Source: Rothia nasimurium (lineage in GTDB: Bacteria; Actinomycetota; Actinomycetes; Actinomycetales; Micrococcaceae). From it: DNA of 64,000 nt. A program made the translations under genes and the position numbers. The stretch is taken from assembly GCF_928392795.1 (NCBI RefSeq), contig NZ_CAKMTJ010000004.1, positions 62,001 through 126,000 on the forward strand. The letters run 5' to 3'. Numbering within the stretch: the first letter of the stretch is position 1; each line of letters opens with the position of its first letter. Below, in pieces: positions 42,805 through 53,450 of the stretch. The notes below the pieces were generated by a model. The model worked only from the letters and a program-made list of their open reading frames with translations. It was not told where the DNA came from and ran no database searches.

Positions 42805-45210
42805 ATGGCAGAACACAATCGCCCCGAACCATCAGTAGCAAGCTTCCGCTCCTCGCTCCTGCAGCACCTGCAGTTCACCACCGGTAAGGACCCGAAGCAT
42901 GCCACCGCCTACGACTGGCGGATTGCCCTCTCGCACACCCTGCGAGATCTTGCCGTTGAACCCTGGTTCAACTCCACACGCCGCACATGGGAAGAAGATC
43001 GCAAGCGCGTTTACTACCTTTCCATGGAGTTCCTCATTGGCAGGCTTATGGAGGATTTGGCTATCAACCTCGGCGTGCGCGACATCGCCGTTGAGGCTCT
43101 GGCCGAATTCGATATCGACTTCAACGCGGTTGCCGATGAAGAGCCGGACGCCGCGCTCGGCAACGGCGGCTTGGGCCGCCTTGCTGCCTGCTACCTTGAG
43201 TCCATGGCTACGGTGGGTTGCCCCGCCTACGGCTACGGCCTGCGCTATGAGCACGGCCTCTTTGAGCAGTCATTTGAGAATGGCCGTCAGCAGGAAAACC
43301 CCGAGAACTGGCTTGCCCACGGTAACCCCTGGGACTTCGACCGCCCCGAATCTGTCTACGGAGTAGGCTTTGGTGGCGAAATCTATGAAGAAAACGGTGT
43401 GCTGCGCTGGAATCCCGGTACTCACGTACAGGCCCAGGCCTTTGACACCCCCGTGGTAGGCTACGGAGCCACCTGGGCCAACACCCTGCGTCTGTGGGCA
43501 GCAACTCCCAACGCAGATCTCTTTGACCTCGGTCGCTTCAACGCCGGTGACTTTGCCGCCGCTGCTGAGCCCGAAGCCCTGGCCCGCAGTCTCAGCCGCG
43601 TGCTCTACCCCAACGACACCACCGACGGCGGTAAGCAGCTGCGCCTATCTCAGGAGTACTTCCTGACTTCAGCGTCCGTTCAAGATATCGTTCGCCGCCA
43701 CCTGGTGGGGCATGACTCCCTCGAGAACCTTGACCGCCACGTTGCTATCCAGATGAACGATACCCACCCGGCAATTGCTGGGCCGGAGCTCATCCGTATC
43801 CTGGTCGATGAGCACGGCTTCGACTTTGACCGTGCCGCTGACCTGGCTACCCGGGTACTCGGCTACACCAACCACACCCTGCTCCCCGAAGCGCTGGAGC
43901 GCTGGACCGTAGGGCTCATGCGCCATGTGCTGCCCCGCCACCTGCAAATTATCGAACGCCTTGACCAGAAGTTCGTGGAGCTTCAGGCAGGCTCACCCCA
44001 CCCTGCCCGCCTGATTTCAGGCGACCAGGTCAATATGGGTGACCTGGCCTTTACCACCAGCCACCGCGTCAACGGCGTGTCGGCCCTGCACACCGACCTG
44101 GTGCGTACCGAGCTGTTCCCCGTGCACGATGCCCTGCACCCTGATCGCATCGTCAACATCACGAATGGCATCACCCCTCGTCGCTGGCTCAAACTGGCTA
44201 ACCCTGCCCTGGCGCAGCTCATCACCGAGACCATCGGTGAGGGCTGGGAGACCGACCTTGAGCGCCTGAAGGAGCTGGAACCCTACGCCGATGATCCTGC
44301 CTTCCTCAAGGCCTTTGGTGAAAGCAAGAAGGCAGCCAAGCAGCGCTTTGTGGACTGGATGCAGGAAGAACACGGCATTGAGCTGCCGGTGGACTCCCTT
44401 TTTGATTCGCAGGTCAAGCGCATGCACGAGTACAAGCGCCAGCTGCTGAACATACTGTGGACTATTGCCCACTACCAGCGCATCAAGCGTGACCCCAATG
44501 CCGGTTGGGTACCCCGCGTCAAAATCTTTGGTGGTAAGGCAGCTCCCAGCTACCACACCGCCAAGGACATCATTAAGCTCATCAACGATGTGGCTGAGGT
44601 CGTCAACAATGACCCCGAGACCAACCACCTGCTGCGCATCGTCTTCCCTCCCAACTACAACGTTTCGATGGCGGAGCGTCTGATTCCTGCCTCCGACCTG
44701 TCGGAGCAGATTTCGACCGCGGGTATGGAGGCATCCGGTACCGGCAACATGAAGTTCGCCCTCAACGGTGCCCTCACCATCGGTACCCTCGATGGTGCGA
44801 ACGTTGAGATTCGTGAGCACGTGGGTGCAGAAAACTTCTTCCTCTTTGGCCTGACCACCGAGGAAGTTGCCCAGCGTCGTGCCCAGCCCGGCCACTCACG
44901 GGCCGCTATCGAAGCGAGCCAGGCTCTGCGCGACATCCTGCAGGCGGTAGCTGAGGGTACCTTTAGCCCCGATGAGCCCTACCGTTTCGGCCATATCGTT
45001 GACAACATGTGGAACGGCGACTGGTTCCTAGTCGCCTCTGACTTTGACGACTATGACCGTGCCCAGCAGGAGGTTGAGGAGGCCTACCGCGATACCGAGC
45101 GCTGGCAGCGCATGGCGGTTCTGAATGTTGCCCGTATGGGTTACTTCAGCTCTGACCGTTCAGTGCGTGAATACATGACCGAAGTGTGGGGCATTGACTC
45201 AGCCTTGTAG
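42805..45210 (+). CDS. glgP: Glycogen phosphorylase
   Basis: GT35 enzyme of 801 residues that releases glucose 1-phosphate from glycogen ends. YYLSMEFLIGRL, GNGGLGRLAACYLESM, VAIQMNDTHPAI and EYKRQLLNILWT are family blocks, and the pyridoxal phosphate Lys lies in GTGNMKFALNGALTIGTLDGANVE. ATG 42805 is used because the -10 box TAAAAT ends 8 bp upstream; ATG 42796 would overlap that box. First gene of a five-gene glycogen operon; glgB follows after 36 bp. Confidence 0.95.
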   Translation: MAEHNRPEPSVASFRSSLLQHLQFTTGKDPKHATAYDWRIALSHTLRDLAVEPWFNSTRRTWEEDRKRVYYLSMEFLIGRLMEDLAINLGVRDIAVEALAEFDIDFNAVADEEPDAALGNGGLGRLAACYLESMATVGCPAYGYGLRYEHGLFEQSFENGRQQENPENWLAHGNPWDFDRPESVYGVGFGGEIYEENGVLRWNPGTHVQAQAFDTPVVGYGATWANTLRLWAATPNADLFDLGRFNAGDFAAAAEPEALARSLSRVLYPNDTTDGGKQLRLSQEYFLTSASVQDIVRRHLVGHDSLENLDRHVAIQMNDTHPAIAGPELIRILVDEHGFDFDRAADLATRVLGYTNHTLLPEALERWTVGLMRHVLPRHLQIIERLDQKFVELQAGSPHPARLISGDQVNMGDLAFTTSHRVNGVSALHTDLVRTELFPVHDALHPDRIVNITNGITPRRWLKLANPALAQLITETIGEGWETDLERLKELEPYADDPAFLKAFGESKKAAKQRFVDWMQEEHGIELPVDSLFDSQVKRMHEYKRQLLNILWTIAHYQRIKRDPNAGWVPRVKIFGGKAAPSYHTAKDIIKLINDVAEVVNNDPETNHLLRIVFPPNYNVSMAERLIPASDLSEQISTAGMEASGTGNMKFALNGALTIGTLDGANVEIREHVGAENFFLFGLTTEEVAQRRAQPGHSRAAIEASQALRDILQAVAEGTFSPDEPYRFGHIVDNMWNGDWFLVASDFDDYDRAQQEVEEAYRDTERWQRMAVLNVARMGYFSSDRSVREYMTEVWGIDSAL

Positions 45211-45246
45211 CTAGAGGCCAATCTTCACTGGAGCCAAGGGAATCGT

Positions 45247-47394
45247 ATGAGTATCACAGAAACAGAAGCCCGCTCAATAGCTGCGGGAAAGCACCGGGAT
45301 CCTTTTCGGGCTCTTGGCCCCAGTGACGATGGGAGCCGGGTTGTTGCCCACATACCCGGTGCCCAGCGAGTCTGGGCTGTCAACGACACTGACCAGAGCG
45401 AACTCGTTCGGGTAGTTGCTGATCTGCCGGTCTTTGAGGGTGAGCTCGTTCCCTACTACCGGCTGCGTATTGAATGGCCCAGCGGCAAGCAGGTCGAGCG
45501 TGAGGACCCCTACCGCTTTGGCCCGGTGCTGGGTGAGATGGACGAGTACCTGATCGCTGAAGGGCGCCACGAACAGCTGTGGCGCGCCCTTGGCGCCCAC
45601 CTCATGGAGCATGAGAAGGTTTCGGGCGTGCACTTTGCCGTCTGGGCACCGAATGCCTCCCGTGTATCTGTGGTGGGCTCCTTCAACGACTGGAACGGTA
45701 CCGCCCACCCCATGCGGTCACGCGGCTCAACCGGCGTCTGGGAAATTTTTATTCCCGGCCTGGGCGAGGGCACAGTTTACAAGTACGAGATTGTAGATGC
45801 TCACGGCACCGTACTCCCTCTCAAAGCTGACCCCGTTGGGTTCGGTGCTGAGCTGCCACCGGCTACGGCTTCGGTAGTACGCGATATTGACGCCCACGAC
45901 TGGCAGGACGCCGACTGGTTGGCTACCCGAGACCAGGCGGGTGCACCGGATGCCCCCGTGAGCGTCTACGAGGTCCATCTAGGGTCTTGGAAAGCTGAGG
46001 GCTGGCACGATCTCATCGACTACGTTGAGGACCTTGGGTTTACCCACATCGAGGTTCTGCCCATTACCGAGCACCCCTTCGACGGCTCCTGGGGCTACCA
46101 GCCTGTGGGGATGTACGCCCCCACGGTGCGGTACGGCCTGCCCCGCGATTTCCAGTCCTTTGTGGACGCCGCCCACCAGCGCGGCATCGGCGTCATCGCC
46201 GACTGGGTTCCCGGGCATTTCCCGGCGGACGCCCACGGCCTGGCTCGGTTCGACGGTACCGCCCTGTACGAACACCAGAACCCTCAAGAGGGGTACCACC
46301 CCGACTGGAACACCCTGATTTATAACTACGGCCGACCGGAAGTGGCTGGCCATCTGCGGTCTAATGCCCTGTACTGGCTGCAGGATTATCACCTCGACGG
46401 GCTGCGCGTGGACGCCGTAGCATCGATGATTCACCGCAACTACTCCCGTAAGGACGGCGAGTGGGTACCGAATAAGGACGGCGGCGTAGAGAACTATGAG
46501 GCTATTGACTTCCTGAAAACCACCAATGACGCCGTCAACCGTCACTGCGACGGGGCCGTCATGATCGCTGAAGAATCGACGACCTTCCCCGGGGTCACCC
46601 GCAGTACCGAACACAACGGGCTGGGCTTTGACTACAAGTGGAGCCTGGGCTGGATGAACGACTCACTCAAATATTTCGGTCTAGACCCGGTCTACCGTAA
46701 GTATCACTCCGACCTGCTGACCTTCGGGCTCACCTATATCTTCAGCGAACGGTTCATGCTGCCCATCAGCCACGATGAGGTCGTTCACGGTAAAGGTTCC
46801 CTCTACGGGCGTATGCCCGGCAGCCACGCTGAAAAACTGGGTAATCTCAAAGCCTTCTTGGCCTACATGTGGGCCTACCCCGGTAAAAAGCTCCTCTTCA
46901 TGGGTCAAGAATTTGGCCAGCCCTCTGAGTGGGCCTACCAGGGGGAGCTGGACTGGGGCGTGCTCGATGACCCCGGGCACGCGGGCGTCCTGAACCTGGT
47001 TCGAGATCTCAACTCCCTCTACCGCTCCCAGCCCGCCCTGCACCGGCGGGACTGCGACGGGCGCGGATTCCAGTGGCTGCTCGTCGACGCAGTTGACGAG
47101 CAGGTCTACGCATGGCTTCGCAGGGGAGAGGACGGCGACCCCCACGTGGTGGTAGTCCTGAACCTAACCCCGGTAGAACGCGACGGCTACCGAGTTCCTT
47201 TCCCCCTGCCAGGGCGCTGGCTTGAAGCGCTCAACACAGACTCCGCTCATTACCACGGCGGCGACCGCGGGCACGCAGGTGCTATCGAAACAGAACCCGT
47301 CCCCATGGGTACCGAAGCACAATCTGCGCTCCTGAAACTTCCTCCCCTTTCAGTTATCTATTTTGTAGAGGACACCACCCATGAGTCAGCCTGA
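45247..47394 (+). CDS. glgB: 1,4-alpha-glucan branching enzyme
   Basis: GH13 enzyme of 715 residues that makes alpha-1,6 branches in glycogen. An N-terminal CBM48-like part (about 15-100) and a second CBM48 ([20 protein letters not shown]) precede the barrel. Catalytic motifs: [11 protein letters not shown] (nucleophile Asp), MIAEEST (acid Glu) and [10 protein letters not shown] (third Asp). YEVHLGSWK and [17 protein letters not shown] are typical of bacterial GlgB. The stop codon overlaps the glgC start by 14 bp, so translation is coupled. Confidence 0.96.
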   Translation: MSITETEARSIAAGKHRDPFRALGPSDDGSRVVAHIPGAQRVWAVNDTDQSELVRVVADLPVFEGELVPYYRLRIEWPSGKQVEREDPYRFGPVLGEMDEYLIAEGRHEQLWRALGAHLMEHEKVSGVHFAVWAPNASRVSVVGSFNDWNGTAHPMRSRGSTGVWEIFIPGLGEGTVYKYEIVDAHGTVLPLKADPVGFGAELPPATASVVRDIDAHDWQDADWLATRDQAGAPDAPVSVYEVHLGSWKAEGWHDLIDYVEDLGFTHIEVLPITEHPFDGSWGYQPVGMYAPTVRYGLPRDFQSFVDAAHQRGIGVIADWVPGHFPADAHGLARFDGTALYEHQNPQEGYHPDWNTLIYNYGRPEVAGHLRSNALYWLQDYHLDGLRVDAVASMIHRNYSRKDGEWVPNKDGGVENYEAIDFLKTTNDAVNRHCDGAVMIAEESTTFPGVTRSTEHNGLGFDYKWSLGWMNDSLKYFGLDPVYRKYHSDLLTFGLTYIFSERFMLPISHDEVVHGKGSLYGRMPGSHAEKLGNLKAFLAYMWAYPGKKLLFMGQEFGQPSEWAYQGELDWGVLDDPGHAGVLNLVRDLNSLYRSQPALHRRDCDGRGFQWLLVDAVDEQVYAWLRRGEDGDPHVVVVLNLTPVERDGYRVPFPLPGRWLEALNTDSAHYHGGDRGHAGAIETEPVPMGTEAQSALLKLPPLSVIYFVEDTTHESA

Positions 47395-48679
47395 TACCGC
47401 ACAGGGCACGACACTACCCCCGCACCGCCTAGCCAGCCAGGCTATGGCCTTCGTTCTAGCCGGTGGCCGAGGATCCCGACTAGAGGAACTCACTGACCGC
47501 CGGTCTAAACCCGCGGTTCACTTCGGCGGTAAAGCCCGTATCATCGACTTCCCACTCTCGAATGCCTACAACTCGGGCATTCGCAAAATGGCGGTTGCAA
47601 CCCAGTACAAGGCGCACTCGCTGATCCGCCACATGCAGCGCGGCTGGAGCTTCTTTAGAGCAGAGCGCAACGAATACCTCGATATTCTGCCTGCCAGCCA
47701 GCGAGTCTCAGAGAGCCAGTGGTACCTGGGTACCGCTGACGCTATCTACCAGAACATCGACATCGTTGATGACTACGGCGTGGAATACATCGTGGTGCTG
47801 GCCGGTGACCATATCTACAAGATGGACTACTCGATCATGCTTGAGCAGCACGTTCGAACCAATGCTGATGTCACCATCGCCTGCCTGACCGTGCCCCGTG
47901 AAGAAGCCAGTGCTTTTGGCGTTATGGCGGTTGATGAAAACAGCCAGATCGTTGACTTCCTTGAGAAACCTGCCGACCCTCCCTCAACTCCCGAGGATCC
48001 CGACGAGTCGCTGGTTTCAATGGGCATCTACATCTTTGACTGGGCTTTCTTGCGCGAGAAACTGATTGAGGACGCCGCCAACGAAACCTCATCCCACGAC
48101 TTTGGGCACGACATCATCCCCCAGATCGTTGAGAACGGTAAGGCAGTTGCCCACCGCTTCTGCGATTCTTGCATCACCAGCGGCCTAGAAAAGCGCCCCT
48201 ACTGGCGAGATGTGGGCACCATCGATTCTTTCTGGCAGGCAAATATCGACCTTACTGACTTTGAGCCGCCGCTTGACTTCTACGACCGAAACTGGCCGAT
48301 TTGGACCTACGCTGAGATTACCCCTCCCGCTAAGTTCATTCACAATGAAAGAGGTAGGCGCGGTACCGCGGTGCAATCACTGATTTCGGGTGACTGCGTG
48401 ATTTCGGGAGCAAGCGTGGAGAAGTCCCTGGTCTTTACCGGCGCCCGTATCCACTCTTTTGCTTCTGTCACTGAATCTGTAATTCTGCCCCACGTCGATA
48501 TTGGCCGTAACGCTCATCTGACCAAGTGCGTGGTCGATAGTGATGTTACTATTCCTGAGGACCTGGTCGTGGGCGAGAACCCCGAAGAAGATGCGAAGTG
48601 GTTTACCGTTTCACCGGGCGGGGTAACTCTGATTACCCAAAAAATGCTGAACCAGCGTGAAGAAGCTCTAAGAAAGTAG
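47381..48679 (+). CDS. glgC: Glucose-1-phosphate adenylyltransferase
   Basis: ADP-glucose pyrophosphorylase of 432 residues, the committed and usually allosterically controlled step of glycogen synthesis. The nucleotidyl-transfer motif is [27 protein letters not shown] (split), followed by [38 protein letters not shown] and [12 protein letters not shown]-terminal left-handed beta-helix domain contains [28 protein letters not shown] in part. Begins inside the glgB end; GAGGA lies upstream of the ATG. Confidence 0.96.
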   Translation: MSQPDTAQGTTLPPHRLASQAMAFVLAGGRGSRLEELTDRRSKPAVHFGGKARIIDFPLSNAYNSGIRKMAVATQYKAHSLIRHMQRGWSFFRAERNEYLDILPASQRVSESQWYLGTADAIYQNIDIVDDYGVEYIVVLAGDHIYKMDYSIMLEQHVRTNADVTIACLTVPREEASAFGVMAVDENSQIVDFLEKPADPPSTPEDPDESLVSMGIYIFDWAFLREKLIEDAANETSSHDFGHDIIPQIVENGKAVAHRFCDSCITSGLEKRPYWRDVGTIDSFWQANIDLTDFEPPLDFYDRNWPIWTYAEITPPAKFIHNERGRRGTAVQSLISGDCVISGASVEKSLVFTGARIHSFASVTESVILPHVDIGRNAHLTKCVVDSDVTIPEDLVVGENPEEDAKWFTVSPGGVTLITQKMLNQREEALRK

Positions 48680-48686
48680 AAGAGAT

Positions 48687-50153
48687 ATGGCACGACGTGT
48701 AAAACGCGTTCTTTCGGTTGCCTCAGAATGTGCCCCACTGATTAAAACGGGGGGTCTTGCCGATGTGGTGGGTGCTCTGCCTGCCGCCCTGGAGCCCTTT
48801 GGGTGGAAGAGCAAGGTGCTGCTTCCTGCCTACCCCGGTCTCTTAGAGAGGCTAGGACGCGGCACCCGAGTTTGGCGTGACGAGGACCTTTTCGGCGGGC
48901 CCGCTGCCGTCATTCGTGGGACTATCGACGGTCTCAACGTGCTTCTGCTCGATGCGCCCCACCTCTTTAATAGGGACGGAGGCCCGTACTCTGCCGACGG
49001 AAGAGACTACCCGGATAACCACGTCCGCTTCGCTGCTCTTTCGTGGGTTGCCTCTCAGATTGCCCAGCACGGTACTAGCGACCGCTGGAAGCCCGATCTG
49101 GTGCATGCCCACGACTGGCAGGCAGGGCTAACCCCCTCGTATCTCAAGTATGCCGGTGCGCAGGTACCCACCGTGATGACCGTGCATAACATCGCCTTCC
49201 AGGGGGTTGTAGGGGCCGATCAGCTGGACTATCTGCGCCTTCCCACCTGGGATTTCACCCCGGATTCCCTGGAATACCACGGCCTGCTCTCAACCCTGAA
49301 GGCGGGCATGGTGCACGCGTCGCGCCTGACGACGGTGAGCCCCAGCTACGCGCAGGAGCTCACATCACCCGACTTCGGCTTCGGCCTTGAGGGAGTTGTG
49401 GCAGCGCGTCGCGATCGAGGTGAGCTAGAGGGAATTATCAACGGGGTAGATACCGAGGTGTGGGACCCCGCAACTGACCCGGCTATCGTGCCCTACTCTG
49501 CGGCAAACCCTGCAGATAAGAGCGTCAACCGCCAGCGCCTGCTCGAAGAGTTTGAGCTTGAAGCTCCCGCCGGACCACTAGCGGTTGTGGTAACGCGCCT
49601 GACCTATCAGAAGGGCATTGATCTGCTCATCGACGCCCTGCCCGGCTTCCTCGATCGGGGAGGGGCGGTAGCTATTCTCGGGTCGGGCGATGCCCACTAC
49701 GAGTACGAGCTCACCCAACTAGCTGCCCGCTATCCGGGTGCTGTGGGCGTCCGCCTGGGCTACGATGAGGGGCTGAGCCACCGCATGTACGCCGGTGGCG
49801 ACGTGGTACTTGTACCGTCCCGTTTTGAGCCCAGCGGGCTGACCCAGATGTACGGCATGCGTTACGGAGCTGTTCCGGTCGTGGCTGCCACAGGTGGGCT
49901 TCGCGATACGGTCACTGATGCCACCCCAGAAAACCTTGAGAGCGGCTCTGCCACCGGCTTTACCTTTGGTGATACCCGCCTGGGCGGAGTCATCGATGCC
50001 GGCGCGCTCAGCTTTGCCCTGGGGCGCGCCCTTGACCTCTATCAGGACGAGGACGCCTGGCGAAAGCTTTGTCACACAGCGATGAGCACCACGGTCAGCT
50101 GGGAGAAATCAGCGGCCGAGTACGCAAGGATGTTTGATACTCTCATTGAATGA
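48687..50153 (+). CDS. glgA: Glycogen synthase, GT5 (GlgA) type
   Basis: A 488-residue ADP-glucose:glycogen glucosyltransferase. The N-terminal motif APLIKTGGLADVVGALP is the GT5 signature, followed by HAHDWQAGLTPSYL and VMTVHNIAFQG. The C-terminal domain has VVTRLTYQKGIDLLIDALP and PSRFEPSGLTQMYGMRYG with the catalytic Glu. This is the classical proteobacterial/plastid type, unlike the GT4 glycogen synthase (GlgM) known from mycobacteria and corynebacteria. The stop overlaps the glgX start by 4 bp (ATGA). Confidence 0.95.
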   Translation: MARRVKRVLSVASECAPLIKTGGLADVVGALPAALEPFGWKSKVLLPAYPGLLERLGRGTRVWRDEDLFGGPAAVIRGTIDGLNVLLLDAPHLFNRDGGPYSADGRDYPDNHVRFAALSWVASQIAQHGTSDRWKPDLVHAHDWQAGLTPSYLKYAGAQVPTVMTVHNIAFQGVVGADQLDYLRLPTWDFTPDSLEYHGLLSTLKAGMVHASRLTTVSPSYAQELTSPDFGFGLEGVVAARRDRGELEGIINGVDTEVWDPATDPAIVPYSAANPADKSVNRQRLLEEFELEAPAGPLAVVVTRLTYQKGIDLLIDALPGFLDRGGAVAILGSGDAHYEYELTQLAARYPGAVGVRLGYDEGLSHRMYAGGDVVLVPSRFEPSGLTQMYGMRYGAVPVVAATGGLRDTVTDATPENLESGSATGFTFGDTRLGGVIDAGALSFALGRALDLYQDEDAWRKLCHTAMSTTVSWEKSAAEYARMFDTLIE

Positions 50154-52081
50154 GAATTGAAGTATGGGCACCCGGAGCAAACCGGGTCTGGCTCTGTCTT
50201 TTCGATAACCAGAATCACGAAACCCGCCACGAGCTCACCAGCAAAGATGGCGAACACTGGGTAGGCGATATCGCCGGTGTGCAACCGGGAGACCGCTACG
50301 GTTTCCGCGCCACCGGCGATTCGCCTGCTTTTGTAGAAGAGAAACTACTCATTAACCCCGCAGCGCGGCTGCTCGAGTCACCGCTGCGCTGGGACCCCCT
50401 CATGAGCGCGGCCACCCCAGGTGATAGCGCACCGGTCGTCCCCAAGGGCATCGTGCTTGATGATAACCCGCAGGGCCCGGATCCTGCGACTAACCGACCG
50501 GCCGTCCCCTGGGATGAGACCGTCATCTACGAGGCCCACGTTAAGGGTCTTACCCAGCTGCACCCCGATATTGACCCAGATGTGCGCGGCAGCTATGCCG
50601 CTCTTGCAGACCCGGCCATCATTCAGCACCTGCGCTTACTGGGAGTTACCACTCTTGAACTGCTGCCGGTGCAGGCCTTTATCGATGACCAGCACCTGGT
50701 TCAGCGAGATCTCACCAACTACTGGGGCTATCAGCCCATCGGTTTTTCTGCCCTTGAGCCGCGGTACGCTTCCAAACGACAGGCTCCCGGGCAAAGCGAC
50801 GGTGAACGAGCCGACGCCGAATTCCGAGCAGCCGTGCACGCTCTGCACGAGCAGGGCATCGAAGTAATTCTCGATGTGGTCTTCAACCACAGCGGTGAAG
50901 GCGGTGACGAGGGCCCGGCACTGTCTATGAGGGGTCTCAACGACGCTGGCTACTATCTGCGCAACACCGACGGCGGCTACACCAACGATACGGGGACCGG
51001 CAACACCCTGGCCGTCCGCAACCCCAACGTCCTGCGTCTGGTGCTTGACTCCCTCCGTCATTTCGCTACCCGCTACGGTGTCGATGGCTTCCGTTTTGAC
51101 CTCGCAGCCACCCTGGGTCGCACTGAGGCAGGGTTCAGCGCGCAAGCAGCCTTCTTTCAGGCCATCAGCCAGGACCCGGTGCTGCGGTCGCTAAAGATGA
51201 TTGCCGAGCCCTGGGATATTGGTCCCGGTGGCTACCAGCTGGGTCACTTCCCCCACCCCTGGCGCGAGTGGAACGATGCCTTCCGTGACGGCGTACGCCG
51301 CGCCTGGCGCAACGATACCGATACCATCGGTTCGCTGGCGTCAGCGCTCTTAGGTACCGCCAGCCGCTTTGACCACAGTGGTCGCCCGGCAACCGCCTCC
51401 ATCAATTTCCTCACCGCCCACGATGGGTTTACTCTGCGCGATCTCGTAAGCTTTGCCCACAAGCATAACGAGGCGAATGGGGAAGATAACCGGGACGGGC
51501 ACAACGATAACCACAGCGACAACCTGGGTGTAGAGGGGGCAACCGATGACCCCGCTATCCTCGGTCGTCGCGACCGGCGTGTGAGGGCTATGCTGGCAAC
51601 CCTGATGCTGTCTCAGGGTGTACCGATGATGCTGGCAGGCGACGAGCTGGGCAACAGCCAGCAGGGTAATAATAACGCCTACTGCCAGGACAACGAGATT
51701 GCCTGGTTGGACTGGCAGCAGGCAGATACTGACCTCACCTCCTATGTCTCCTCCCTGGTTGAGCTGCGCCGCAGGTTCAGCCAGCTACGCCAGAACGCTT
51801 TCTTGCACGATGATCGGGTGAGCTGGTGGCGTGCTGACGGTAGCCCCGTAGAGGGAACTGACTGGCACAGCGAGGGGTTCAACTGCCTCCAGATGATGGT
51901 GGGAGATGACGACTCAGGTTATCTGCTGATGGTTTTCAACCTTGGAGACCAGAGCGACCTTGTGCTGCCTGAACACCCTCAGGGCCAGGAATGGCACCTA
52001 GAACTCACGTCAGATCCTGAAAGTGAGCTGCCTCTGGGTGCCCAGACAGTTAAGGTCTTCTCAGCTAAGACCGAGGGGTAG
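50150..52081 (+). CDS. glgX: Glycogen debranching enzyme
   Basis: GH13 isoamylase-type enzyme of 643 residues that hydrolyses alpha-1,6 branches of phosphorylase-limit glycogen. An N-terminal CBM48 (IEVWAPGANRVWLCLFDN) is followed by YEAHVKGLTQLHP, LDVVFNHSGEG, the nucleophile motif GFRFDLAATLGR, the acid motif MIAEPWDIGPGGYQLG and LTAHDGFTLRDLVSF. Its stop lies only 2 bp from the stop of the convergent ugd gene, with no room for a terminator. Confidence 0.95.
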   Translation: MRIEVWAPGANRVWLCLFDNQNHETRHELTSKDGEHWVGDIAGVQPGDRYGFRATGDSPAFVEEKLLINPAARLLESPLRWDPLMSAATPGDSAPVVPKGIVLDDNPQGPDPATNRPAVPWDETVIYEAHVKGLTQLHPDIDPDVRGSYAALADPAIIQHLRLLGVTTLELLPVQAFIDDQHLVQRDLTNYWGYQPIGFSALEPRYASKRQAPGQSDGERADAEFRAAVHALHEQGIEVILDVVFNHSGEGGDEGPALSMRGLNDAGYYLRNTDGGYTNDTGTGNTLAVRNPNVLRLVLDSLRHFATRYGVDGFRFDLAATLGRTEAGFSAQAAFFQAISQDPVLRSLKMIAEPWDIGPGGYQLGHFPHPWREWNDAFRDGVRRAWRNDTDTIGSLASALLGTASRFDHSGRPATASINFLTAHDGFTLRDLVSFAHKHNEANGEDNRDGHNDNHSDNLGVEGATDDPAILGRRDRRVRAMLATLMLSQGVPMMLAGDELGNSQQGNNNAYCQDNEIAWLDWQQADTDLTSYVSSLVELRRRFSQLRQNAFLHDDRVSWWRADGSPVEGTDWHSEGFNCLQMMVGDDDSGYLLMVFNLGDQSDLVLPEHPQGQEWHLELTSDPESELPLGAQTVKVFSAKTEG

Positions 52082-52083
52082 CA

Positions 52084-53430
52084 CTACCGACCCAAGCCTG
52101 CGTAGTCCCAGCCCGCTGCCAGCCAGGCGTCCTTATCCAGGGCGTTACGGCCGTCAATAATGCGGGGGCGCTCAACCAGCGACGCTACGTGGGCAGGGTC
52201 GAGCTCTACAAAGGTTTGCCATTCGGTCAGAAGCAGTACCAGCTGGGCACCTGCTAGAGCCTGTTCTGGATCCTGTACACAGGTGAGCTGGGGGTAACGG
52301 GCGGCAACGCCGGGCAGGGCCTCGGGGTCGCTGATGGTCACAGCGGCACCGGCATCTGCCAGGCGTAGGGCGACCTCCAGGGCCGGGGAGTCGCGGATAT
52401 CGTCGCTGTTGGGCTTGAAAGCAGCACCTAGAACGGTGATGCGGGCTCCCTCAATCTCTCCACCGAAGGCCTTAAGAGACTCGGTGACGACCCTGTCGCG
52501 GCGGCGCTGGTTGATGGCATCGATATCTCTGAGGAAGCTCACTGCATCTTCAACTCCCAACTCTTCGGCCCGGGCCATGAAAGCCCGGATATCCTTGGGC
52601 AGGCAGCCGCCGCCAAAGCCCACACCGGCGCGCAGGAACTTGTTGCCAATGCGCTCGTCGTAGCCAATTGCGTGGGCTAGCTCGGTCACATCGCCGCCGG
52701 TAGCTTCGCAGAGCTCGGCCATGGCGTTGATGAAGGAAATCTTGGTGGCAAGGAAGGAGTTAGCCGCTACTTTGACCAGTTCAGCGGTGGGGTAGTTGGT
52801 TTTGATCTGGGGGATTCCCTCGGCCAGTAGCGGTGCGTAGACAGCATCGAGCGCCTTTGCCCCGGCCTGGGCTGCCCGGGGTTCTGCGGGCAGGCCGTAG
52901 ACCAGGCGGTCGGGGTGCAGGGTATCTTGTACTGCAAAGCCCTCGCGCAAGAATTCGGGGTTCCAGAGCAGTACGGCTCCTGCCTGCTCGGCGCGCTCAG
53001 CTAGGCGGCTGGCGGTGCCCACAGGAACGGTAGATTTGCCGACGATGACGGTGGCAGGACGCCCGGGCGTAGCCGCAGCTTTCTTCCCGGCGGGGATTGC
53101 CTCCAGGATCATGTCGAGGGCTGATTCAACGTAGGTGAGGTTAGCTGCCTTACCTGAATCGGACTGGGGAGTGCCCACAGCGATAAAGTGAACATCAACA
53201 TCGGCAAGGGTATCACTGGCTGGCGCAAGCTGGAAGCTGAGTTTGCCAGCGTCGAGGGAGGAACGCAGAAGCTGGGGGAATCCCGGCTCGAAGAAGGGAG
53301 CCTGACCCGCTGAGAGGGTTTCGATTTTGTGGGGGTCAACATCGATGCCGATGGTCTGGTGACCCAGGTGGGCCATTGCTGCTGCGTGCACGGCGCCGAG
53401 GTAGCCGCAGCCGATGACAGAAATTTTCAT
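52084..53430 (-). CDS. ugd: UDP-glucose 6-dehydrogenase
   Basis: NAD-dependent enzyme of 448 residues that oxidises UDP-glucose twice to UDP-glucuronate, a donor for uronic-acid glycans. N-terminal NAD motif ISVIGCGYLGAVHAAAMA; the mid-region HFIAVGTPQ, VGKSTVPVGTA and NPEFLREGFAV; the catalytic Cys in VGFGGGCLPKDIRAF; and the C-terminal VLGAAFKPNSDDIRDSPAL. AAAGGAA precedes the ATG. Last gene of the minus-strand glycan operon, 20 bp after the APH-like gene. It suggests that the cluster product contains glucuronate or a sugar derived from it. Confidence 0.94.
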   Translation of the reverse strand: MKISVIGCGYLGAVHAAAMAHLGHQTIGIDVDPHKIETLSAGQAPFFEPGFPQLLRSSLDAGKLSFQLAPASDTLADVDVHFIAVGTPQSDSGKAANLTYVESALDMILEAIPAGKKAAATPGRPATVIVGKSTVPVGTASRLAERAEQAGAVLLWNPEFLREGFAVQDTLHPDRLVYGLPAEPRAAQAGAKALDAVYAPLLAEGIPQIKTNYPTAELVKVAANSFLATKISFINAMAELCEATGGDVTELAHAIGYDERIGNKFLRAGVGFGGGCLPKDIRAFMARAEELGVEDAVSFLRDIDAINQRRRDRVVTESLKAFGGEIEGARITVLGAAFKPNSDDIRDSPALEVALRLADAGAAVTISDPEALPGVAARYPQLTCVQDPEQALAGAQLVLLLTEWQTFVELDPAHVASLVERPRIIDGRNALDKDAWLAAGWDYAGLGR

Positions 53431-53450
53431 GGTGTGTTTCCTTTGAGTCT

